Shown here piece by piece: positions 1 through 8,864 of a stretch of DNA of 21,189 bases; position 1 is the first letter of the stretch, and each line of letters starts with the position of its first letter. The notes below the pieces were generated by a model. It had not been told where the DNA came from, did not search any database, and saw nothing but the letters and a program-made list of their open reading frames with translations. Source of the DNA: Rhodobacteraceae bacterium UBA6141 (GTDB lineage Bacteria; Pseudomonadota; Alphaproteobacteria; Rhodobacterales; Rhodobacteraceae); NCBI GenBank assembly GCA_002423245.1, contig DIVD01000025.1, forward strand, positions 41,812-63,000. The letters run 5' to 3'. Both the position numbers and the translations under genes were made by a program.

Positions 1-1013
1 GTCTTGTCGGTGCAGATCACCGAGACCGAGCCGATCGCCTCGATCGCCGGCAGCCGCCGCACGATCGCCTGCCGCCGCGCCATGCCCTGCGCGCCGATCG
101 CGAGCGTGATGGTCATCACCGCCGGCAGCCCCTCGGGGATCGCCGCCACCGCCATGCCGACCACCGCCATGAACAGATCGGCGAAGGGCCGGTGCTGCAC
201 CAGGGTGCCGAAGGCCAGCAGCAGCGCCGAGATCAGCAGGATCAGCAGGCTCAGCCAGCGCGAGAACCGGTCCATCTGCCGGACCAGCGGCGTCGAGAGT
301 TCGGACACGCCGGCCAGCAGCCCGCCGATGCGGCCGATCTCGGTGGCGGCGCCGGTGGCGATGACGACCCCGCGCCCGGTGCCCTTGGTGACCAGCGTGC
401 CCGAATAGGCCATCGAGCGGCGGTCGCCCAGCGGCGCGTCGCGCGCCACCGGCTCGGTGCCCTTGTCCACCGGCACCGACTCGCCGGTCAGCATCGCCTC
501 CTGCAGCGCGAGCCCGCGCACCTGCAAGAGGCGCAGATCGGCGGGCACCTTGTCGCCGGCCTCGAGCAACACGATGTCGCCGGGCACCAGCGCCTCGCCC
601 GCGACCGACATGCGCCGCCCGCCGCGCAGCACCGCCGCCTGCGGCGCCAGCATCTGCCGGATCGCCGCCATCGCCTGTTCGGCCCGGCCCTCCTGCACCA
701 CCCCGATCACCGCATTCGCCAGCACCACGGCGAGGATCACCCCGGCATCGACGATCTGGCCAAGCCCGATGGTCAGCGCCGCCGCCCCCAGCAGCACATA
801 GATCAGCATACTGTTGAACTGCGCCAGAAACCGCGTTGCCATCCCGCGCCGCTTCGGCTCGGGCAGCCGGTTCGGCCCGAACCGCGCCAGCCGCGCCGCG
901 GCCTCGTCCTCGGACAGCCCGGTGCGCCGGGCCCCCAGGGCCTGCAGCACCGCCTCCGCCGGGGCGGCATGGGGATCGGGCGGCAGGGTGTCGGGCGTCG
1001 AGAGGTCCGGCAT
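1..1013 (-). CDS. Cation-transporting P-type ATPase, N-terminal part (cut by window edge)
   Basis: Partial gene: the reading frame runs off the left edge at the D-K-T of the DKTGT phosphorylation motif, so about 337 residues are visible. Seen: an N-terminal cation-ATPase domain (start MPDLSTPD), a transmembrane pair near residues 68-110, the actuator motif LTGES, a second transmembrane pair, and PEGLP in the helix just before the phosphorylation site. This order and the PEGLP motif fit type II P-ATPases (Ca2+ or Na+/K+-like pumps), which use ATP to move cations across the inner membrane. The nucleotide-binding domain and C-terminal helices lie outside the window, so the ion cannot be assigned. 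The ATG at 1013 is the natural start, and a 110-bp gap separates it from the NAD kinase gene upstream. Family is secure; substrate is unknown. Confidence 0.93.
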   Translation of the reverse strand, partial: MPDLSTPDTLPPDPHAAPAEAVLQALGARRTGLSEDEAAARLARFGPNRLPEPKRRGMATRFLAQFNSMLIYVLLGAAALTIGLGQIVDAGVILAVVLANAVIGVVQEGRAEQAMAAIRQMLAPQAAVLRGGRRMSVAGEALVPGDIVLLEAGDKVPADLRLLQVRGLALQEAMLTGESVPVDKGTEPVARDAPLGDRRSMAYSGTLVTKGTGRGVVIATGAATEIGRIGGLLAGVSELSTPLVRQMDRFSRWLSLLILLISALLLAFGTLVQHRPFADLFMAVVGMAVAAIPEGLPAVMTITLAIGAQGMARRQAIVRRLPAIEAIGSVSVICTDK

Positions 1014-1123
1014 CGGGGCGCTCCTTGCTGGTGTCAGGCCGGCACAGGCTGACGGGATCGGCCGCCAGCTTCAACCCGGCCGCGCCACGGCGGACTTTTT
1101 TGCCGCGCCCTGCACGCCGCGCG

Positions 1124-1894
1124 CTACACGAACTGCTCGCGCGTCAGCCGCTCTTCCAGCCCGTGCCCCGGATCGAACAGGATCTTGTGGCGCACCGCAG
1201 GCTCCGACCGGATTTCGACCCACAGCACATCGCGGACCGAATGGCGGCTGTCGGCATCGGCCATCACCGGGCGTTTCGCGGCTTCCAGCACGTCGAAGCG
1301 CACCAGCGCCGATTTCGGCAAGATCGCCCCGCGCCAGCGCCGCGGGCGGAACGCCGCCATCGCGGTCAGCGCCAGCACGTCCGAGCCGATCGGCAGGATC
1401 GGCCCATGCGCCGAATAGTTGTAGGCGGTGGATCCGGCCGGGGTGGAGACCAGCGCCCCGTCGCAGACCAGCTCCTCCATCCGCAGCCTGCCGTCCACGC
1501 TAACCCGCAGCTTGGCCGCCTGCGGACCGGCGCGCAACAGCGCCACCTCGTTGATCGCCAGCGCCTGATGCACCTGCCCCTCGGCATCGCCCGCGCGCAT
1601 CGACAGCGGGTTGATCACCTCCTGCTCGGCGGCGGCGAGCCGGGCGGGCAGGTCTGCCTCGTCATATTCGTTCATCATGAAGCCGATGGTGCCGCAGTTC
1701 ATCCCGTAGACCGGCGCGTCCATGTCCTGCGTCGCGTGCAGCGTCTGCAGCATGAACCCGTCGCCGCCCAGCGCCACGATCACCTCGGCCTGATCCAGCG
1801 GGCGCTGACCGTAGAGCGCGACCATCCGCGCCAGTGCCTGCTGCGCGGCCTCGCTGTCCGACGCGGCGAAGGCGATGCGCTGCGGCCTGTCCAT
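1124..1894 (-). CDS. nadK: NAD kinase
   Basis: 256 residues. It phosphorylates NAD+ to NADP+ with ATP in the cytoplasm, feeding NADPH-dependent biosynthesis. Visible family motifs are GGDG at residues 43-46, an NE pair at 114-115, and the glycine/serine-rich STPAGSTAYN stretch that lines the NAD site. Length is close to other alphaproteobacterial NAD kinases. An in-frame extension upstream to 2047 exists, but the ATG at 1894 follows a clear GAGGG Shine-Dalgarno site, and family homology begins about there, so I chose it. It is transcribed divergently from glyA, with about 180 bp between the two starts. Nothing unusual in the sequence. Confidence 0.95.
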   Translation of the reverse strand: MDRPQRIAFAASDSEAAQQALARMVALYGQRPLDQAEVIVALGGDGFMLQTLHATQDMDAPVYGMNCGTIGFMMNEYDEADLPARLAAAEQEVINPLSMRAGDAEGQVHQALAINEVALLRAGPQAAKLRVSVDGRLRMEELVCDGALVSTPAGSTAYNYSAHGPILPIGSDVLALTAMAAFRPRRWRGAILPKSALVRFDVLEAAKRPVMADADSRHSVRDVLWVEIRSEPAVRHKILFDPGHGLEERLTREQFV

Positions 1895-2075
1895 CCCGGT
1901 TCCCTCGCGAGGCCCGCCAGCCGGCAGGGCGTTCGCGGAAGTCATCGCCCGCGCGGACCCGAAACGCAAGGCCGCGCCGCGCCTGGGGCGCCCGCGCCGC
2001 ATTCTTGGCTTCCGGCATCCGCGCCTTTGGGCTAAGACAGCCCGCAATTGCGCATTGCATCAGGAGACGCCCCCA

Positions 2076-3371
<1,296 letters not shown>

Positions 3372-3493
3372 GCGGCGGGCGCCCGGCACCTGTGGGTCGG
3401 CCAGCACCGCCTGCTATCGCACCGACATCCGCTGCCGCGCCGGACGCGCGTGGCGCCGCCCTCGCAGAGCAAGCCGCCGTCATGGTCGCGGGG

Positions 3494-5002
3494 TCAGCCC
3501 TCTTCCTCGACAAAAACCTCCTCACGCTGTTTCTGGACCGAGGGTCTCGAGACGATGATCAGGGTGAGGGCGGCGATGGCGAGCAGACCGGCGCTGATGG
3601 GGCGCGTGACGAAGACGGTGACGTCGCCGCCCGAGATCAGCATGGCGCGGCGCAGATGCTCCTCCAGCATGGGGCCGAGGATGAAGCCCAGCACGAAGGG
3701 GGCGGGCTCGCATTCCAGCTTGATCAGCAGATAGCCGACAAGGCCCGAGATGGTGACGAGATAGACCGCGAAGGCGCTGTTGTTGACCGAGTAGACGCCG
3801 ATGCAGCAGAACGCCACGATGGCCGGGAACAGGATCGTGTAGGGAATGCGCAGGAGCGACACCCACAGCCCGATCAGCGGCAGATTGAGCATCACCAGCA
3901 TGGCGTTGCCGATCCACATCGAGGCGATCAGGCCCCAGAACAGGTCGGGATTGGAGATCACCACATTGGGCCCGGGCACGATGCCCTGCATGATCATGGC
4001 GCCGATCATCAGCGCCATCAGCACGTTCGAAGGGATGCCCAGCGCCAGCATCGGGATGAAGGAGGTCTGCGCGCCGGCATTGTTGGCCGCCTCGGGCGCC
4101 GCCACGCCCTCGATGGCGCCCTTGCCGAACTCGGCCGAATTGCGCGACGTCTTCTTCTCCACATTGTAGGCCACGAAGGACGACAGCAGCGCCCCCCCGC
4201 CCGGCAGCACGCCGAGCAGCGAGCCGATGCCCGTGCCGCGCAGCACGGGCTTGACGATGCGCCTGAGGTCATCGCGCGTCGGGAACAGGTTGGTGACCTT
4301 GGCGATGGTCTTGGCGCCGGCATCGCCGCTTTCCAGGTTGCGCAGGATTTCGCCGATGCCGTAGATGCCGACCGCCAGCGCCACGAAGTCGAGCCCGTCG
4401 TAAAGCTCCAGCTGGCCATAGGTGAAGCGCGGCGCGCCGGTGTAGATATCGGTGCCGGTCAGGCCCAGGAGCAGACCAAGGCAGATCATCGCGACCGCCT
4501 TGAGGATGGAACCCGAGGCCAGCGCGATCGACGAGATCAGGCCGACCACCATGAGCGAGAAGTACTCGGCGGGCCCGAAGGACAACGCCAGCGCCGTCAA
4601 GGGCCTGGCCACCACCGCGATCAGGACGGTGGCCACGGTGCCGGCGAAGAAGGAGCTGAGGGCGGCGGCAGCCAATGCCGGACCCGCGCGGCCCTTCAGG
4701 GCCATCTGGTAGCCGTCTATGGTGGTCACGGCCGAGGCCGATTCTCCGGGCAGGTTGACCAGGATCGCCGTCGTCGAGCCGCCATACTGCGAACCGTAGT
4801 AGATGCCGGCCAGCATGATCAGCGAGGCGACCGGATCGAGCCCGAAGGTCAGGGGCAACAGCATGGCGACCGTTGCCAGCGGCCCGAGCCCCGGCAATAC
4901 CCCGATCACGGTGCCCAGCAGCACCCCGGCGAAGCAGTAGAACAGGTTCCACGGGTGCAGCGCCACGGAAAAGCCGAGGCCGAGATTGGCAATCAGGTCC
5001 AT
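3494..5002 (-). CDS. tctA: Tripartite tricarboxylate transporter, large membrane subunit TctA
   Basis: 502 residues, typical of TctA. It is a polytopic inner-membrane protein and forms the translocation subunit of TTT carriers, which import carboxylates delivered by a periplasmic TctC. Diagnostic stretches are GVLPGLGPLATVAMLLPLTF near the N-terminus and YYGSQYGGSTTAIL followed by a conserved NLPGE, then many hydrophobic helices and a short charged C-terminal tail. I chose the ATG at 5002 (MDLIANLG): it sits 10 bp after the tctB stop, with an AGGGGCG ribosome-binding site in the gap, so the two are surely co-transcribed. An extension to 5065 would overlap tctB and lacks similarity. The carried substrate cannot be read from the sequence. 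Confidence 0.96.
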   Translation of the reverse strand: MDLIANLGLGFSVALHPWNLFYCFAGVLLGTVIGVLPGLGPLATVAMLLPLTFGLDPVASLIMLAGIYYGSQYGGSTTAILVNLPGESASAVTTIDGYQMALKGRAGPALAAAALSSFFAGTVATVLIAVVARPLTALALSFGPAEYFSLMVVGLISSIALASGSILKAVAMICLGLLLGLTGTDIYTGAPRFTYGQLELYDGLDFVALAVGIYGIGEILRNLESGDAGAKTIAKVTNLFPTRDDLRRIVKPVLRGTGIGSLLGVLPGGGALLSSFVAYNVEKKTSRNSAEFGKGAIEGVAAPEAANNAGAQTSFIPMLALGIPSNVLMALMIGAMIMQGIVPGPNVVISNPDLFWGLIASMWIGNAMLVMLNLPLIGLWVSLLRIPYTILFPAIVAFCCIGVYSVNNSAFAVYLVTISGLVGYLLIKLECEPAPFVLGFILGPMLEEHLRRAMLISGGDVTVFVTRPISAGLLAIAALTLIIVSRPSVQKQREEVFVEEEG

Positions 5003-5012
5003 TCCCGCGCCC

Positions 5013-5477
5013 CTACCAGCCGCCGAGCCACTTGCCGACCACCGGGATCGGCAGGCGGATGCCATAGGCGAAGACCGCCGTGCAGAAGATCGCGATGCTC
5101 AAGCTGCTGACGAGCGAATTGCGCAGCTTCGCCTTGGGGTTGGCGAGCGAGGCCAGGAAGCAGGTCAGGAACACGCCGGGCAGCATGCCCAGTTTCTCGA
5201 TCAGCGCGGCGAACACGACGGTCGCCAGCGACAGCATGACCACGCCGCGCCACGGCACCACGCCGAACGGCTCGCGCCCCGAGATGTCGATGAAGCCGCG
5301 CCCGGCAATGGCGAGGCCCAGGATGATCAGCATGGCCGACAGCACGATCGGGAAGTAGCCCGGCCCCATGTTCAGCGCCTGACCGATCGGCAGGCCAAAC
5401 CATGCCATCGAGCCATAGACACTGCCGGCAAGGATGAAGATCGCACCCGCCCCGAGATCCTTCAGATTTGCTTGCAT
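5013..5477 (-). CDS. tctB: Tripartite tricarboxylate transporter, small membrane subunit TctB
   Basis: 154 residues with four predicted membrane helices, as expected of TctB, the poorly conserved small integral subunit that partners TctA. Seen: a first helix near residues 7-26, the GPGYFPIVL motif typical of the family just before helix two, and two further hydrophobic segments with a C-terminal GIRLPIP stretch. The ATG at 5477 (MQANLKDLG) follows AAGGTG at good spacing; the longer in-frame extension is unsupported. It is first in a two-gene operon with tctA. A periplasmic binding protein gene (tctC) is normally upstream, but here there is only a gene-poor region full of transposase remnants, so the binding protein must be elsewhere or lost. 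Confidence 0.9.
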   Translation of the reverse strand: MQANLKDLGAGAIFILAGSVYGSMAWFGLPIGQALNMGPGYFPIVLSAMLIILGLAIAGRGFIDISGREPFGVVPWRGVVMLSLATVVFAALIEKLGMLPGVFLTCFLASLANPKAKLRNSLVSSLSIAIFCTAVFAYGIRLPIPVVGKWLGGW

Positions 5478-5894
5478 CCCGGGCACCTTGTCAGGCTCGT
5501 GTTCGCCATCGCCTAGAAGTAGCGCAAGGGGCGTCGTGCAAACAACCCCCAAAGGCCTATCCCTCTGAATCCGCTTGCCCTGGGTGTTGATTTGTGCCCG
5601 CCGCGCGAGACCCGTCGCCAGGGCGCGCCTCCGTGGCATCTGGCAGCGCGGGGGCAGAAGATGCGGCGGGCCAGGATCGGAGGGCGGGCGGCCCGGATTC
5701 AGGCCTCGTCAGCAAGCGCGGCAGCCACACAGGTCGCAGCGCGGCGCGAATTGCGCCCGAAAACTCTACATCGCAGCAATTTCAGAAACTTCACCACCCG
5801 TGGCGCCGACATTCCCGTTGTCGTCCCGCCGCCGATGGCACAGGGTGGCCGGAGCGGGCGGCGGTGGGGTCGGGCGCGCAAGCACAGGGACAGA
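5478..5894. other. Intergenic stretch with no recognisable gene
   Basis: About 400 bp upstream of tctB. Reading frames on both strands translate to low-complexity Arg/Ala/Gly-rich sequence without family features. It presumably contains the tctBA promoter, but I could not pick a convincing -35/-10 pair. No remnant of a TctC binding protein was recognised. Confidence 0.5.
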
Positions 5895-6092
5895 TGTGAC
5901 GGTCGCAGGATACCGCTCGATCCGCCATCTAAGGGACGTGGTGCAGGTGCTGGCAGATTCCGCGCGCTCGACGGCGTCGGTTTCGAGGTCGGTGGCGGCG
6001 AGATGCTGGGGGTGATCGGCCATAACGGCTCGGGCAAGTCGGCATTGCTGGGCTTGCTGGGGTGCGTGATGGCCCCCGACGCCGGCGAGATT
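5895..6092 (+). pseudogene. Fragment of an ABC transporter ATP-binding protein (polysaccharide/teichoic-acid export type)
   Basis: A degraded piece of an ABC ATPase. From about 5961 the frame reads RALDGVGFEVGGGEMLGVIG, then the Walker A motif GHNGSGKS, then an LLGLLGCVMAPDAGEI-like segment, as in KpsT/Wzt-type export ATPases (ALDGVSFEV...GVIGHNGSGKSTLL...DAGEI). A plausible N-terminal bit (VTVAGYRSIRHLRDVV) lies just upstream in another frame, implying a frameshift near 5955. After GEI the similarity stops: there is no Q-loop, signature motif or Walker B before unrelated transposase sequence begins on the other strand. An open frame of 393 codons covers this stretch but is not a real gene. 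No neighbouring polysaccharide export genes are present, so the origin of the fragment is unknown. Confidence 0.7.
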
Positions 6093-6173
6093 GCGCGCTC
6101 GGCCCCGGTCACGGGCGAGATGCGCGTCGCCTTTGTCCGCCATTGGTCCGAGGACAATGGCAAGTGCCCGGAG

Positions 6174-6410
6174 GCAGCCGATCTGCTGCACGCCCGGCGG
6201 ACGCTCGCCGCGCCGCCACCAGCGGTGGCAGACCCGGCCCTTGTTGCCGGCCCGCGCCGCATCGGCGAACCACAATTCGATCCGTTTTCCCGGATGCTGC
6301 GCCGCGATGGCCGCTACCTGGGTCAGCAAGCCCGCCTTTTTGAAGGCCTCCTGCGCCTCCATGTCCCGCTTCGGGGGAATCGGCCGCGCTTTCTGGCGCG
6401 AGAAGCCGAG
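6174..6410 (-). pseudogene. IS630-family transposase fragment
   Basis: On the minus strand an open stretch of about 79 codons, bounded upstream by an in-frame stop, reads GFSRQKARPIPPKRD, AQEAFKKAGL, AAQHPGKRIELWF and GRVCHRWWRRGERPPG. This pattern matches the middle of IS630-type DDE transposases (xRPxHPxxD...AFKK...P...IELWFxDEARxGxKGRxxRxWxRRGxRP). In the usual DEAR motif the catalytic aspartate is kept but the following residues read DAAR, so E is A. Similarity fades after the ERPPG segment, and both the N-terminal helix-turn-helix part and the remaining catalytic residues are missing. It is clearly a dead remnant. No terminal inverted repeats or target duplication could be identified. 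Confidence 0.75.
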
Positions 6411-6523
6411 TCATCATTCGCCATTGTCGCTCGGACCAGTGGCGCGACATGGCTCATTCTCCGTTCTTGGTTACAGGTATCGCAACCCGAACCTTTTCCG
6501 AAGATCGGCGTTACCGCCAGCGT

Positions 6524-6911
6524 CTATCCGCGGTCCACGACGGCCAGCGCGGTGGTCTGGCCGGTGAGGAGTCGACCTCCGGCCCGTGCAGCGCGTAGAT
6601 CTTGTCGCGGCTCTTCGGCCCCTGGTGCAGCAGGCGGCCCACCAGCACGAGGGTGTCCGGAACCCGCTCGCGCAGCGGGCCCTCGGGGATCGCATCCAGC
6701 TGGCGGCGAAGGTCGCGCACTGAGCAGTGGCACGCCACTGGTTCGAGTGCCACTGCGAAGGCGGCCGGTGTAACCCTTGAGCTGTTTCAGGGACTTGCGC
6801 ATGCGCCTGAACTGGCGTGCATGGGCATGGCGCCCCGCGCCTTGCGATCATTTCGGTCAGAGGTGGCCGCAGAAGGTCGTCCTGCTCTTTCTGGCGGGGA
6901 TGGGGCTTCAT
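6524..6911 (-). pseudogene. IS5-family transposase, internally deleted and frameshifted
   Basis: Pieces of one IS5-type (DDE_Tnp_1 superfamily) transposase lie in order on the minus strand. A start at 6911 gives MKPHPRQKEQDDLLRPPLTE, the usual N-terminus. After a large deletion, ARQFRRMRKSLKQLKGYTGR follows in another frame (to about 6760). Then RRQLDAIPEGPLRERV, VLVGRLLHQGPKSRDK and IYALHGPEVD (about 6720-6571) read in a third frame. A second deletion leads into TTALAVVDRG followed by a stop where family members continue YRG (near 6524). An intact protein of this group is several hundred residues, so most of the catalytic core is gone. Identification rests on my memory of the family; exact IS name and ends are unknown. 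Confidence 0.78.
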
Positions 6912-7257
6912 CGGGGCTCCGAAATCTGCAAGCTTTCGAAGGCCAGGATACGAAACCCTGCAATTCCACGCCAGCGTTTCAGCATGATCTACGCGTGAAA
7001 TCAGCAGGTTGGGAATTGTTCAGGGCGAACTACCGAGAATCACCCATGGTTCGCAACCCGCGCCCGCCTTCCTGGCCCGCCAGACGGCGGAAGACCGCGC
7101 GCTGGCGGCCGCGCCCGCAATTCGCAAGCGGGGACGCGCGCTCTCCATCCTCAGAGACAGGAAGCGCGGTCAGCGCGCACCCGGAATCGGCAGCACGAGC
7201 TTGATCTTCAGCCAGCCAGATGCGGGCTGCCCCGTGCCCCGCTTGTGCCTGGCACTC
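6912..7257. other. Gene-free stretch: probable IS leader, then unassigned DNA
   Basis: From 6912 to about 7020 the sequence is visibly less GC-rich than its surroundings and directly precedes the start of the IS5-family remnant on the minus strand. It is probably the untranslated end of that element. From 7021 to 7257 I see no gene; both strands give only Arg/Ala-rich shadow frames. Confidence 0.45.
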
Positions 7258-7291
7258 CAAAGCAAGAGGCCCCGGTCTTGCAACCGGAGCC
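7258..7291 (-). terminator. Rho-independent terminator of trcR
   Basis: Read on the minus strand, GGCTCCGGT pairs with ACCGGGGCC (9 bp with one G-T wobble) around the loop TGCAAG, and is followed by the T-rich tail TCTTGCTTT. It lies 23 bp beyond the trcR stop codon, so it most likely ends that transcript. Confidence 0.7.
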
Positions 7292-7314
7292 CCCGATCCG
7301 CCGCACGCCGGCGA

Positions 7315-8073
7315 TCAGCGCTTGTCGTGGTCCTCGTCGTCCTCATCCTCCGCGTCGGGCAGGTTGAAGAAGCTTTCGGCATCCGAAAAGTCCTTGGCCG
7401 GCCGGTCCTCCGCGTCGCGCTGCGAGAGCGAGAAATTCTCCAGCCCGGCAATCGACGAGGGCATCCGCGGCTCGGTCCCCATGCCCAGCGACTGCTCGGT
7501 GGAGACGAGCTTGCGCCGCTCGTCATCGGTCATCAACCCGCCCTCTGCCGCCTTCTTCCTGGCCGCCTTCTGCACGGCCGCGTCCAGTTCGGATTGCCGG
7601 CAGAGGCCAAGCGCAACCGGGTCGATGGGCTGGATGTTCTGGATGTTCCAGTGCGTGCGCTCGCGGATCGTGGCGATGGTCGGCTTGGTGGTGCCCACCA
7701 GCTTGGCGATCTGCGCATCGGCCAGTTCCGGATGGAACCGCACCAGCCACAGGATCGCGGCGGGCCGGTCCTGCCGCTTGGACAGCGGGGTATAGCGCGG
7801 GCCGCGGCGCTTTTCCTCGCCGGCGGCGGCGGCGTTGAACTTCAGCTTCAGCTTGTAGTCCGGATCCTTCTCGCCCTTCTCGATCTCTGCTTGATCAAGC
7901 TGGTTCGAGGCGACGGGGTCGAAGCCCTTCACCCCGGTGGCCACGTCGCCATCCGCGATCCCCTGCACCTCAAGCTCGTGCATCCCGCAGAAATCGGCGA
8001 TCTGCCTGAAGCTGAGCGTGGTGTTGTCGACGAGCCAGACGGCGGTTGCCTTGGCCATCAGAGGTTTCGTCAT
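7315..8073 (-). CDS. trcR: Cell-cycle transcriptional regulator TrcR (DUF1013)
   Basis: 252 residues. The protein matches the alphaproteobacterial DUF1013 family: N-terminal ATAVWLVDNTTLSFRQIADF with FCGMHELEVQGIADG, the conserved GVKGFDPV, a K/R-rich middle (GEEKRRGPRYTPLSKRQDR), a helix-turn-helix-like segment at about 103-143 containing ADAQIAKLVGTTKPTIATIR, and a HWNIQNIQPIDPV block. TrcR in Caulobacter is known to travel with RNA polymerase and to affect cell-cycle promoters; a similar cytoplasmic role is inferred here. The last dozen residues are strikingly acidic (AEDEDDEDHD). The ATG at 8073 follows a strong AAAGGAG site. It is single, divergent from the RNase T2 gene, and ends at a hairpin terminator. 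Confidence 0.9.
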   Translation of the reverse strand: MTKPLMAKATAVWLVDNTTLSFRQIADFCGMHELEVQGIADGDVATGVKGFDPVASNQLDQAEIEKGEKDPDYKLKLKFNAAAAGEEKRRGPRYTPLSKRQDRPAAILWLVRFHPELADAQIAKLVGTTKPTIATIRERTHWNIQNIQPIDPVALGLCRQSELDAAVQKAARKKAAEGGLMTDDERRKLVSTEQSLGMGTEPRMPSSIAGLENFSLSQRDAEDRPAKDFSDAESFFNLPDAEDEDDEDHDKR

Positions 8074-8199
8074 CGGATCACTCCTTTACAAATCTCTCCC
8101 GCGCCGGGAAAACGGCTGCGGCCCCAAGGTCCGCCTTTCCACGTTTTCGGGGAAGTCATCGGCCCATATAGTGCCGTTGCCGTCCCGAGGAAAGAGAAA

Positions 8200-8853
8200 A
8201 TGCGCCAGTCGACCCTATCTGCCGCGGCGCTCGTCGCGGCGCTTTTTGCCGCCGCCGCTCCGGCCCTTGCCGAGGGCGAGCAGGCGGGCGAGTTCGACTA
8301 CTATGTGCTGGCGCTCGGCTGGTCGCCCAGCTTCTGCGCGCTGGAAGGCGACGCGCGGCGCGAGGACCAGTGCGACCCGCGGCACGACCATTCCTTCACG
8401 CTGCACGGGCTCTGGCCGCAGAACGAACGCGGCTGGCCCAGCTATTGCCACACGGCACAGCGCGACCCCACCCGCCGCGAGACCGCCGCGATGGCCGATA
8501 TCATGGGGTCGGGCGGGCTGGCCTGGCACGAATGGAAGAAGCATGGCCGCTGCTCGGGCCTGCCCGCGGCAGACTACCTCGCCGCCGCGCGCGCGGCCTA
8601 TGCGGCGGTGACGATCCCGCCGGTCTTCGCGGGGCTGGACCGCGACGTGACGCTGCCGGCGCGCGTGGTGGAAGAGGCTTTCCTCGAGGCAAACCCGGGC
8701 CTTACCCCGCAGGGCATCACCATCACCTGCGAGGCCGGCATGATCCGCGAGGCGCGGATCTGCCTGACCAGGGACCTCGAGTTCCGCGCCTGCGGGGCCG
8801 ATGTGGCCCGCGACTGCAAGATGCCGAACGCGCTGATGCAGGCGGTGCGCTGA
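8200..8853 (+). CDS. Secreted ribonuclease T2
   Basis: 217 residues. Residues 1-24 form a signal peptide (basic start, Ala/Leu-rich core, cleavage near ALA/EG), so the enzyme is exported to the periplasm or beyond. Both catalytic segments of the RNase T2 family are present: CAS I around FTLHGLWP (His69) and CAS II WHEWKKHGRC at 109-118 (His110, Glu111, His115). Several cysteines could form the usual disulfides. These enzymes cleave single-stranded RNA without strong base preference through a 2',3'-cyclic phosphate; periplasmic members scavenge RNA. The ATG at 8200 follows GAGGAAAG. A TATAGT at 8167 could be a -10 box, but its -35 is weak. It is a lone gene, convergent with the oxidoreductase 11 bp downstream. 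Confidence 0.95.
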   Translation: MRQSTLSAAALVAALFAAAAPALAEGEQAGEFDYYVLALGWSPSFCALEGDARREDQCDPRHDHSFTLHGLWPQNERGWPSYCHTAQRDPTRRETAAMADIMGSGGLAWHEWKKHGRCSGLPAADYLAAARAAYAAVTIPPVFAGLDRDVTLPARVVEEAFLEANPGLTPQGITITCEAGMIREARICLTRDLEFRACGADVARDCKMPNALMQAVR

Positions 8854-8864
8854 CGGGGGGGCGG

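Noticed and set aside
1895..2075. A possible glycine or other riboswitch upstream of glyA
   Set aside because: No recognisable conserved aptamer core or expression-platform hairpin was found in the 180-bp nadK-glyA gap.
3372..3493. A terminator between convergent glyA and tctA
   Set aside because: Only a short GC palindrome (CGGGCGCCCG) is visible, with no T-run on either strand.
3392..5110. A 572-codon open frame on the plus strand opposite tctA
   Set aside because: Its Asp/Gln/His/Gly-rich composition is the mirror image of a membrane protein gene, while the opposite strand carries clear TctA motifs.
5592..6773. A 393-codon open frame that includes a Walker A motif
   Set aside because: Only about 45 codons resemble an ABC ATPase. 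The rest is antisense to transposase remnants or unrelated, so it is reported as a fragment and not as a gene.
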